Assembly: GCA_052389755.1 (NCBI GenBank)
Contig: JBQTHP010000001.1
Location: forward strand, 1 to 5,701
Direction of reading: 5' to 3'
DNA: 5,701 nucleotides
Origin: JBQTHP01 sp052389755
GTDB taxonomy: Bacteria; Pseudomonadota; Gammaproteobacteria; Steroidobacterales; Steroidobacteraceae
Shown: positions 1 through 5,701 of the stretch, in pieces
How positions within the stretch are numbered: position 1 is the first letter of the stretch
Layout: each line of letters begins with the position of its first letter
Notes under the pieces: model-generated
What the model was told of the DNA's origin: nothing
The model's input: only the letters and a program-made list of their open reading frames with translations
Database searches by the model: none
Translations under genes and position numbers: made by a program

Positions 1-361
1 CCGGCGTAAGTCCGGCGCCTCCGAGCTCCTCCTGCAACGCCGTCGCGAGTGCGACCGCCGCGGGTGCCGGCTCGCCCGCGATCGCGCAGACGATCTGAGC
101 CTTGCGCCAGTGCTCGAGGCGATCGAATACCACGTCGATCGGAAGGCTCGCGAGCGGACGGTTCGCTACCGCCGCACCGACGGCGCGCACGTCGGCGAGC
201 CGCTCCTCGGGAACCGAGCCGAGAAAAGCAAGCGTGAGGTGATGATTGTCCGCGGGCACCGGACGGCCTTTCACCGCGGCGAGCGCCGTGCGCGTCGCCT
301 CGACGAGCCGCGCGCGCTCCTCGGCCCCCGGCCATAGCGCGAAGAACAGTCGCCGCGTCAT
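1..361 (-). CDS. thpR: RNA 2',3'-cyclic phosphodiesterase (2'-5' RNA ligase family), N-terminal part
   Basis: This is a 2H-superfamily phosphoesterase, a family that opens 2',3'-cyclic phosphates on RNA ends to 2'-phosphates and was first known as LigT, a 2'-5' RNA ligase. It is probably cytoplasmic. The frame reads leftward from ATG at 359-361 and runs off the left edge after 120 codons. It opens with MTRRLFFALWP, the usual first beta strand of the family. The first of the two catalytic HxTx motifs is visible as HLTL at residues 41-44, within HHLTLAFLG. The second HxTx motif should lie about 5-15 residues past the cut and is not visible. The family is usually about 175-190 residues, so roughly two thirds is present. 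The start is fixed by the ATGA overlap with the cinA stop and by GGAG 4 bases upstream of the ATG. Family assignment is firm; the in vivo substrate is not known from sequence. Confidence 0.9.
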   Translation of the reverse strand, partial: MTRRLFFALWPGAEERARLVEATRTALAAVKGRPVPADNHHLTLAFLGSVPEERLADVRAVGAAVANRPLASLPIDVVFDRLEHWRKAQIVCAIAGEPAPAAVALATALQEELGGAGLTP

Positions 362-870
362 TCCGCTCCGGGGAGCTCGAGCGCGAGGATCAGCTTCAAG
401 CCCTGCTCGACCGCCTTGCGTCGCACGGTCTCACGATCGCCCTTGAAGAATTTGACGCGGGACGTCGCGTCGACGGCCTGCCCTCGGCGAGTCGCCACGC
501 AGAACCAGACGGTGCCGACGGGCTTACCGGCGATCGCGCCGTTCGGGCCCGCGATTCCGCTGACTGCGATGGCGACCTGCGCGCCCGAGCGCCGCAGGGC
601 ACCTTCTGCCATCTCGCGCACGGTCGCCTCGCTCACGGAACCGTGCGTCTCGAGCGTCTGCGCGCCCACCTCGAGATCCCGTCGTTTCGATTCGTCCGAA
701 TAGATGACGTAGCCGCAGTCGAACCAGTGCGAGCTGCCCGGCACGTCCGTCACCGCCTTCGCGATCCAGCCCGCGGTGCACGACTCCGCGGTGACGAGGC
801 GGCAGTGGGCGGACAACAACGAGTCGCCCACCCGCACTGCCAGCTTCAGCAAATCGTTGTCCGTTGTCAT
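358..870 (-). CDS. pncC: stand-alone CinA C-terminal domain protein, nicotinamide-nucleotide amidase (PncC type)
   Basis: This 170-residue protein consists only of the CinA C-terminal domain, the length of single-domain PncC/YgaD. The family deamidates nicotinamide mononucleotide (NMN) to nicotinate mononucleotide, returning NMN from NAD-consuming reactions such as DNA ligase to NAD synthesis. Family motifs are present in order: TAESCTAG at 27-34 with the putative catalytic serine at 30; GYVIYSDESK at 53-62 with the conserved Tyr57 and Lys62; and SGIAGPNG followed by KPVGTVWF at 104-123. The N-terminal CinA (COG1058, ADP-ribose pyrophosphatase-like) domain is absent, and an in-frame TAG at 895-897 excludes upstream extension. 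ATG at 868-870 fits the family N-terminus, but no clear Shine-Dalgarno precedes it because the repeat array begins at base 871. Its stop overlaps the thpR start by four bases. It is divergent from mutS. Many databases would name it cinA. Confidence 0.93.
   Translation of the reverse strand: MTTDNDLLKLAVRVGDSLLSAHCRLVTAESCTAGWIAKAVTDVPGSSHWFDCGYVIYSDESKRRDLEVGAQTLETHGSVSEATVREMAEGALRRSGAQVAIAVSGIAGPNGAIAGKPVGTVWFCVATRRGQAVDATSRVKFFKGDRETVRRKAVEQGLKLILALELPGAE
362..370 (-). promoter_or_regulatory. ribosome binding site of thpR inside the 3' end of cinA
   Basis: On the minus strand CGGAG is followed by CGGA and then the thpR ATG, giving a GGAG core 4 bases before the start codon. It lies within the last codons of cinA. 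Together with the ATGA stop/start overlap it supports translational coupling of the two genes. The spacing is slightly short, so the assignment is moderate. Confidence 0.5.
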
Positions 871-975
871 GGCCTACAGCTTACAGCTCACAGCCTACAG
901 CCCGGAGAAGAGCACGCACCACAGCGTTCCGGTCCTTCCTCCGGGCTGTGGGCTGTCGGCTGTAGGCTGTAAGCT
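871..975. repeat. inverted array of 7-bp repeats forming a long hairpin between cinA/pncC and mutS
   Basis: The left arm holds four tandem heptamers of form YYACAGC (ctacagc 874-880, ttacagc 881-887, tcacagc 888-894, ctacagc 895-901). The right arm holds four of form GCTGTNR (gctgtgg 945-951, gctgtcg 952-958, gctgtag 959-965, gctgtaa 966-972). The arms are inverted copies. Pairing 871-907 with 939-975 as plus-strand RNA gives 31 Watson-Crick pairs, 4 G-U pairs and 2 mismatches. The inner end, ccggag against ctccgg (902-907 and 939-944), is perfect, and AAG/CTT (908-910 with 935-937) extends it past one bulged C. The loop is about 24 nt (911-934) and holds one more heptamer, ccacagc at 919-925. 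No T-run follows either side, so it does not resemble an intrinsic terminator. I recall similar heptads between genes of other proteobacterial genomes, but cannot verify this here. Function unknown. Confidence 0.88.
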
Positions 976-982
976 CGCCTCG

Positions 983-3544
983 ATGGACATCGCCGCGCAC
1001 ACTCCCGTCATGCAGCAGTACCTGCGCATCAAGGCGCAGCACCCGGATGCGCTGCTGTTCTATCGCATGGGCGACTTCTACGAGCTTTTCTACGACGACG
1101 CGCGGCGCGGTGCGGCGCTGCTCGACATCACGCTCACGGCACGCGGATCGTCGGCGGGCGAGCCGATTCCGATGGCCGGCGTGCCGGTGCACAGCGTCGA
1201 GAATTATCTGCAGCGGCTCGTGCGCAAGGGCGCGTGCGTCGCGATCTGCGAGCAACTCGGCGACCCGGCGAAATCGAAGGGCCCGGTCGAGCGGCAGGTG
1301 GTGCGCATCGTCACGCCCGGCACCGTCACGGACGCCGCGCTGCTCGATGAGCGACGCGACACGCTGCTCGCCGCGGTCGCTCGGGACGGGGCGCGCTTCG
1401 GCCTCGCGTGGCTCGATCTTGCTGCCGGCCGCTTCACCGTGCTTCAGGGCGAGAGCGACGCCGCGCTTGCCGCGGAGCTCGAACGGCTGAAGCCCGCGGA
1501 GCTGCTGATCGCGGACGGTGCGCAGCCGCCGGAAATATCGACTGCCGTGCGCGAACGTCCGCCGTGGCACTTCGAGCTCGCCACTTGCTCGCGTCTGTTG
1601 ACCGACCAGCTCGGCACGCTCGGCCTCGAGGGCTTCGGCGTCGATGAGCTGCCGCTCGCGATCAGCGCGGCGGGCGCACTCCTGCAGTACGTGCGCGATA
1701 CGCAAAAATCCGCCGTCCCGCACATCCGCGCGCTTACCGTCGAGGAACGCAGCGACGCGTTGCTGCTGGACGCCGCGACGCGGCGCAATCTCGAGCTCGA
1801 CTCGAGTCTCTCCGGCAACTCCGACGCGACGCTCTTTGCGCTCATCGACGCCTGCATCACGGCCATGGGCTCGCGCGCGCTGCGTCGCGCGCTCAACCGT
1901 CCACTCACCGATCACGGCAGTCTGCGCGTGCGCTATCAGGCGGCCGGCGCGCTCATCGATCAGCGGCGATTCGAGCGCGTGCGCGAGGCGCTCGCTGGTG
2001 TGGGCGACATCGAGCGCATTCTGGCGCGCGTGGCATTGCGGTCGGCGCGGCCGCGCGATCTCACCGGGCTTCGCAGCGCGCTCGCGCGACTGCCGGTGCT
2101 GCGCGCGTTCATCGCGGGGATCGATGCGCCGCTGATCACGGAGCTGCATGCGCGCACGGATGAGCATACCGAAGTCGTCCAGCTCCTCACCCGCGCGATT
2201 GCCGAGGAACCGTCGAACTTCGTGCGCGACGGCGATGTGATCGCGGTGGGTTACGACGACGAGCTCGACGACCTGCGGCGCATCGCAACGCACACCGACG
2301 ACTTTCTCCTCGAGCTCGAGCGGCGCGAACGCGAGCGCTCGGGGCTTGCGAGCCTCAAGCTCGGCTTCAATCGCGTGCAGGGATTTTTCATCGAAGTGCC
2401 GCGACGCGACGCGGAGCGCGTGCCGAAGGATTACCTGCGGCGCCAGACGGTGAAGTCGGCAGAGCGCTTCATCACGCCCGAGCTGAAGAGCTTCGAGGAT
2501 CGGGTGCTCGGGGCGCGCGAGCGATCCCTGGCTCGCGAGCGTGCGCTGTACGAGGAGATCCTCACGCAGCTCATCGACCGGCTCGGTCCGATGCAATCGA
2601 CCGCCACGGCGGTCGCGGAGGTCGACGCGCTCGCGAGCCTCGCGGAGCGCGCCTGCACGCTCGAGTGGACCGCGCCTCAGCTGACCGACGAGCCTGTGCT
2701 GCACATCGAAGCCGGCCGCCATCCTGTCGTGGAGCGATTCACTGACGCGCCGTTCGTGCCGAACGATCTGCGACTCGACCGCGATCGCCGCATGCTCGTG
2801 ATCACCGGCCCCAACATGGGCGGCAAATCGACGTACATGCGCCAGGCGGCGTTGATCGTGCTGCTTGCGCACATCGGCAGCTTCGTGCCCGCATCGCGCG
2901 CGCTCATCGGGCCGATCGATCGCATCTTCACGCGCATCGGCGCGGGCGACGATCTCGCCGGCGGCCGCTCCACGTTCATGATCGAGATGACCGAGGCGGC
3001 GAACATCCTGCACAACGCGACCGCACGCAGCCTCATTCTCATGGACGAGATCGGCCGCGGCACGAGCACCTTCGACGGCCTGTCGCTCGCGTGGGCGATG
3101 GCGCGCCACATCGCGACGCGCCTGCAGGCGTTCACGCTGTTCGCCACGCACTACTTCGAGCTGACGGCGCTCGCCGAGGAAATCGAGGGCTGTGCGAACG
3201 TGCATCTGGATGCCACCGAGCATCGCGACGGCATCGTTTTCCTGCACGCCGTCAAGGACGGCCCGGCGAATCGCAGCTATGGACTGCAGGTCGCGCAGCT
3301 CGCGGGTGTGCCGCGCGAGGTGATTGTCCGCGCGAAGGAATATCTCGCCGAGCTCGAAGCGCGCCGCGAGTCGCAGCAGCAGATGCCGCTCTTCGCCGGG
3401 GCGCGCGCCGCGCCGCCCGCACGCGAGGACGACGTGGCGCGCGAGATCAAGGAGGCGCTGGCGAGTGTCGATCCCGATTCGCTGACGCCGCGGGGCGCAC
3501 TGGAGCTCGTGTATGAGTTGAGGAGAAGGATGGAGAAGCGGTAG
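983..3544 (+). CDS. mutS: DNA mismatch repair protein MutS
   Basis: MutS binds base mismatches and small loops in newly copied DNA and, with ATP, recruits MutL to start strand-specific repair. The protein is 853 residues, the same length as E. coli MutS, and collinear with it. Domain I opens with AHTPVMQQYLRIK and carries the mismatch-stacking Phe-X-Glu motif (F32, E34 in GDFYELF). The connector, lever and clamp domains follow, with GFNRVQGFFIEV in the clamp. The ATPase domain has Walker A GPNMGGKST at 609-617, the signature GGRSTFM at 660-666, Walker B LILMDEIGRGTS with D688 and E689, and THYFE with H723. QMPLF at 800-804 fits a sliding-clamp-binding motif, and DPDSLTPRGALELVYEL is the C-terminal oligomerisation helix region. 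ATG at 983 is chosen because it matches the family N-terminus; the frame stays open back to 776, but that part only translates the repeat array and cinA antisense. No clear Shine-Dalgarno is seen (gctcgcctcg precedes the ATG). No key residue is missing. Confidence 0.98.
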   Translation: MDIAAHTPVMQQYLRIKAQHPDALLFYRMGDFYELFYDDARRGAALLDITLTARGSSAGEPIPMAGVPVHSVENYLQRLVRKGACVAICEQLGDPAKSKGPVERQVVRIVTPGTVTDAALLDERRDTLLAAVARDGARFGLAWLDLAAGRFTVLQGESDAALAAELERLKPAELLIADGAQPPEISTAVRERPPWHFELATCSRLLTDQLGTLGLEGFGVDELPLAISAAGALLQYVRDTQKSAVPHIRALTVEERSDALLLDAATRRNLELDSSLSGNSDATLFALIDACITAMGSRALRRALNRPLTDHGSLRVRYQAAGALIDQRRFERVREALAGVGDIERILARVALRSARPRDLTGLRSALARLPVLRAFIAGIDAPLITELHARTDEHTEVVQLLTRAIAEEPSNFVRDGDVIAVGYDDELDDLRRIATHTDDFLLELERRERERSGLASLKLGFNRVQGFFIEVPRRDAERVPKDYLRRQTVKSAERFITPELKSFEDRVLGARERSLARERALYEEILTQLIDRLGPMQSTATAVAEVDALASLAERACTLEWTAPQLTDEPVLHIEAGRHPVVERFTDAPFVPNDLRLDRDRRMLVITGPNMGGKSTYMRQAALIVLLAHIGSFVPASRALIGPIDRIFTRIGAGDDLAGGRSTFMIEMTEAANILHNATARSLILMDEIGRGTSTFDGLSLAWAMARHIATRLQAFTLFATHYFELTALAEEIEGCANVHLDATEHRDGIVFLHAVKDGPANRSYGLQVAQLAGVPREVIVRAKEYLAELEARRESQQQMPLFAGARAAPPAREDDVAREIKEALASVDPDSLTPRGALELVYELRRRMEKR

Positions 3545-3547
3545 CGT

Positions 3548-4204
3548 TCATCGCAAGTCTCCGAGCGCGAACCGTCCGTGTGCGAGGAAATGACCCGTGT
3601 GCCGCGCGACGCGCGCGGACAACAGCATGCCCATGTGGCTGACCGGCAGCGTCACGTGATCGGTGGCGCCGGGGAGCTTCGTTTCGCTGACGGCGATCGT
3701 GCCGTCGCAGTCCTCGTCGAAATGCGCGAAGAGCTGGCCGAGGCCCATGCGGCGCGTGCCCGCGATGATTCCGAGGTCGCGGTCCGCATTCCAGCGGCGC
3801 TCGCGCCGTTCGAGCAGTTCTTCCGCTACGGTTCGGCCGATGAGCTTCGACGCCCATCCCAGGCGCGCCGCGCGCGCCGCGGCCCGCGATTCCACGCACG
3901 GGGTGCCGAGAAACACGACTCGCCCGGATGGCTGCTGCGGAAAGCGTTCGAGGAATCGATAGATGACGAGCCCGCCGAGGCTGTGCCCGATCAGGTGCAC
4001 CGTGCAGCCATTCGCCCGCTTCGAGCACAGCTCGCGCATGAACGCGTTCAGCCGCTCGGCGATGTCGGCCATGGTGAGCGACACGGACGGGTAGTGGAAC
4101 GGATGGACGTCGAGGCCGAATTCGCTCGCGAGCCGACGCCGCAGGAACAGCGACTCGCGGCCAGACAGCCAGAGGCCGTGGACGTAAATGACCGGCGTCT
4201 GAAT
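3548..4204 (-). CDS. alpha/beta hydrolase (GHSLGG lipase/esterase-like), non-canonical or altered start codon
   Basis: This is a serine hydrolase of the alpha/beta fold; substrate unknown. The frame is open from 4228 to the TGA at 3548-3550. Numbering from the ATT at 4202-4204, it reads M/I-QTPVIYVHGLWLSG: first beta strand, then the HG oxyanion motif at 9-10. The nucleophile elbow GHSLGG follows with Ser75, then VVFLGTP, the likely acid Asp167 in CDGT, and the likely base His190 in VSHMGML, completing a triad. The length would be 218 residues. There is no signal peptide or membrane segment, so it is probably cytoplasmic. The oddity is the start: no ATG, GTG or TTG occurs in frame upstream of GTG at 4082-4084, and starting there (178 residues) loses the first strand and the HG motif. 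ATT at 4202-4204 gives the most natural N-terminus. The minus-strand GGAAGG at 4222-4227 is far from ATT but suits translation coupled to the aspS stop at 4218. It is downstream of aspS, probably co-transcribed, and ends 3 bp from the mutS stop. Confidence 0.83.
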   Translation of the reverse strand: MQTPVIYVHGLWLSGRESLFLRRRLASEFGLDVHPFHYPSVSLTMADIAERLNAFMRELCSKRANGCTVHLIGHSLGGLVIYRFLERFPQQPSGRVVFLGTPCVESRAAARAARLGWASKLIGRTVAEELLERRERRWNADRDLGIIAGTRRMGLGQLFAHFDEDCDGTIAVSETKLPGATDHVTLPVSHMGMLLSARVARHTGHFLAHGRFALGDLR

Positions 4205-4217
4205 CGTCGGAGCCGTC

Positions 4218-5701
4218 TTAGCCTTCCTTCACCGGAAGCCGCACGCGAATGTGGAGCTCCTGGAGCTGCGCTTCGCTCACCTCGGTCGGCGCATCGGTCA
4301 ATGGATCCGCCGCCGTCTGCGTCTTCGGGAACGCGATCACTTCGCGGATGCTGTCGGCGCCGGCCATCAGCATCGCCAGGCGGTCGAGACCGAACGCGAT
4401 GCCGCCGTGCGGCGGAGCGCCGTACTTGAGCGCATCGAGCAGGAAGCCGAACTTCCGGCGCGCTTCCTCGGCGCCGATGCCGAGCAGCTCGAACACGGTG
4501 GACTGCATGTCCTGGCGGTGAATTCGCACGGAGCCGCCGCCGATCTCCGAGCCGTTCAGCACCATGTCGTACGCCTTCGCGAGCGCGCTTTCGGGGCTCG
4601 CGCGCAGCTGCGCCGGATCGCCGTTCTTCGGCGAGGTGAACGGGTGATGCATCGCCGCCCAGCGCTTCTCGTTGGCGTCCCACTCGAACATCGGGAAATC
4701 GAAGACCCAAAGCGGCCGCCAGCCCGCCTGCACCAGCTTCAGATCCTGACCGATCTTCACGCGCAGCGCGCCGAGCGCATCGTTCACGACCTTCGCGCTG
4801 TCCGCGCCGAAGAAGACGACGTCGTTGTCCTGCGCGCCAGTGCGCTCGAGGATACCCGCGACCGCCGCGTCGGAGAGGAACTTGACGATCGGTGACTGCA
4901 ATCCCTCCTTACCTTTCGCGCGCTGGTTCACCTTGATGTACGCAAGGCCTTTCGCGCCGTAGCGCGCGACATAGGCCGTGTAGTCGTCGATCTGCGAGCG
5001 CGGCATCGCCCCGCCGCCCGGCACGCGAAGCGCGGCCACGCGGCCCTTCGGATCCTTCGCGGGTCCCGCGAAAACCTTGAAGTCGGAGGATGCGACGAGA
5101 TCGGCGACGTCGACGAGCTCGAGCGCAATGCGCAGGTCGGGCTTGTCGGAGCCGTAGCGTCGCAGCGCTTCCGCGAACGTCATGCGGGGAAAGGGATCGG
5201 GAAGAGCTTCGCCGAGCACATCTTTGAGAATGTGCCTGATGAGCCCCTCCATGAGACTCATGATTTCCGGTTGAGACAGAAAAGAACACTCGACGTCGAG
5301 CTGCGTGAACTCGGGCTGGCGATCCGCGCGCAGGTCCTCGTCGCGGAAGCACCGCACGATCTGGTAGTAGCGGTCGAAGCCCGCGACCATGAGGAGCTGC
5401 TTGAAAAGCTGCGGCGACTGCGGCAGGGCGAAGAACTCGCCCGGATGCACGCGGCTCGGCACCAGGTAATCGCGCGCCCCTTCGGGCGTCGAGCGCGTGA
5501 GCATGGGCGTCTCGATGTCGATGAAGCCGTGGGCCTCGAGGTACGAGCGCACGGCCATGGAGACGCGGTAACGCAGCCGCAGGTTGCGCTGCTTCGGCGC
5601 GCGGCGCAGGTCCATCACGCGATGGGTGAGGCGCGTCAGCTCCGAGAGGTTCTCCTCGTCGAGCTGGAACGGCAGTGGCGTCGAGGGGTTGAGGATCTCC
5701 A
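4218..5701 (-). CDS. aspS: aspartate--tRNA ligase (bacterial type), N-terminus beyond the window
   Basis: AspRS activates aspartate with ATP and charges tRNA-Asp in the cytoplasm. The visible 493 residues run from the linker after the anticodon-binding domain (EILNPSTPLPFQLDEENLSE) to the stop. Bacterial AspRS is usually about 590 residues, so roughly 100 N-terminal residues, including most of the OB-fold anticodon-binding domain, lie past the right edge. Visible numbering starts at the first whole codon (5697-5699). Class II motif 1 is around FIDIETPMLTRSTPEGARD (59-77), motif 2 is CFRDEDLRADRQPEFTQLD (117-135), and the bacterial GAD insertion follows (MTFAEALRRYGSDKPDLR, then FAGPAKDPKGRVAALRVPGG). 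AMHHPFTSPK and GGGSVRIH line the active site, and motif 3 is GIAFGLDRL (433-441). No frameshift or lost catalytic residue is seen. Whether it is discriminating or also charges tRNA-Asn cannot be judged, because the deciding residues lie in the missing domain. The hydrolase gene follows within 13 bp of the stop, suggesting an operon. Confidence 0.97.
   Translation of the reverse strand, partial: EILNPSTPLPFQLDEENLSELTRLTHRVMDLRRAPKQRNLRLRYRVSMAVRSYLEAHGFIDIETPMLTRSTPEGARDYLVPSRVHPGEFFALPQSPQLFKQLLMVAGFDRYYQIVRCFRDEDLRADRQPEFTQLDVECSFLSQPEIMSLMEGLIRHILKDVLGEALPDPFPRMTFAEALRRYGSDKPDLRIALELVDVADLVASSDFKVFAGPAKDPKGRVAALRVPGGGAMPRSQIDDYTAYVARYGAKGLAYIKVNQRAKGKEGLQSPIVKFLSDAAVAGILERTGAQDNDVVFFGADSAKVVNDALGALRVKIGQDLKLVQAGWRPLWVFDFPMFEWDANEKRWAAMHHPFTSPKNGDPAQLRASPESALAKAYDMVLNGSEIGGGSVRIHRQDMQSTVFELLGIGAEEARRKFGFLLDALKYGAPPHGGIAFGLDRLAMLMAGADSIREVIAFPKTQTAADPLTDAPTEVSEAQLQELHIRVRLPVKEG

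Noticed and set aside
49..446. Several short plus-strand frames over the left 450 bases
   Set aside because: They are antisense to thpR and pncC, which carry clear family motifs; the products are arginine-rich shadows.
864..892. TTGTCA as a possible -35 box for mutS
   Set aside because: At 17 bp spacing the -10 position reads ctcaca, a poor match to TATAAT, and no better pairing exists at 16-18 bp.
871..975. Hairpin as an intrinsic terminator or riboswitch
   Set aside because: There is no T-tract after either arm, it lies between diverging starts rather than after a gene, and the heptad periodicity does not resemble a known riboswitch.
881..3247. 788-codon open frame on the minus strand opposite mutS
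   Set aside because: It lies wholly antisense to an unmistakable mutS, has arginine- and histidine-rich low-information content, no recognisable domain, and is what strong third-position GC bias produces in an antisense frame.
3447..4028. 193-codon minus-strand frame across the hydrolase and mutS tail
   Set aside because: It is an alternative frame within the hydrolase gene, arginine- and proline-rich, and runs antisense into mutS.
4212..4220. gccgtctta, resembling the Neisseria DNA uptake core gccgtctgaa, at the aspS stop
   Set aside because: A single partial match with no second copy or inverted pair nearby, in a GC-rich genome unlike Neisseria; consistent with chance.
3578..4429. 283-codon open frame on the plus strand across the hydrolase and the 3' end of aspS
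   Set aside because: It is antisense to two genes with clear motifs, has no recognisable domain and is rich in Arg, Ala and Glu, as GC-rich shadow frames are.

Overview
The window is a compact, GC-rich stretch of an ordinary bacterial chromosome. All five genes are housekeeping or salvage genes, and there is no sign of phage, plasmid, transposon, CRISPR or defence genes. The aspartyl-tRNA synthetase and MutS sequences look proteobacterial. The AspRS wording (LTHRVMDLRR, QAGWRPLWVFDFPMFE, LQELHIRVR) resembles what I remember of betaproteobacterial (Burkholderiales-type) enzymes. I place it as a probable betaproteobacterium or close relative; this is from memory, not a database search.

Layout, left to right: (1) the N-terminal 120 codons of thpR, a 2H-family RNA 2',3'-cyclic phosphodiesterase, minus strand, cut by the left edge; (2) a stand-alone CinA C-terminal-domain protein (PncC-type NMN deamidase), minus strand, overlapping thpR by the four bases ATGA; (3) a 112-bp divergent intergenic gap almost filled by an inverted array of 7-bp repeats that can fold into one long hairpin; (4) a complete mutS, plus strand, with its start best placed at 983; (5) an alpha/beta hydrolase, minus strand, meeting mutS tail to tail with 3 bp between stop codons; (6) aspS, minus strand, missing its N-terminus beyond the right edge, directly upstream of the hydrolase.

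Transcription units inferred from spacing: cinA-thpR leftward, mutS rightward, aspS-hydrolase leftward. CinA/PncC recycles nicotinamide mononucleotide, ThpR opens cyclic phosphodiesters, MutS starts mismatch repair and AspRS charges tRNA-Asp. They share no single pathway, though the tight cinA-thpR overlap suggests co-expression.

I do not see a convincing new multi-gene system. Two points deserve a second look. The first is the heptad-repeat hairpin, whose ends lie next to both divergent start codons and which pairs better as mutS-sense RNA than as cinA-sense RNA. The second is the hydrolase, whose conserved N-terminus lies upstream of every ATG, GTG or TTG in its frame, implying an ATT start or a sequence change at the start codon. 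No gene-free stretch exceeds 300 bases.
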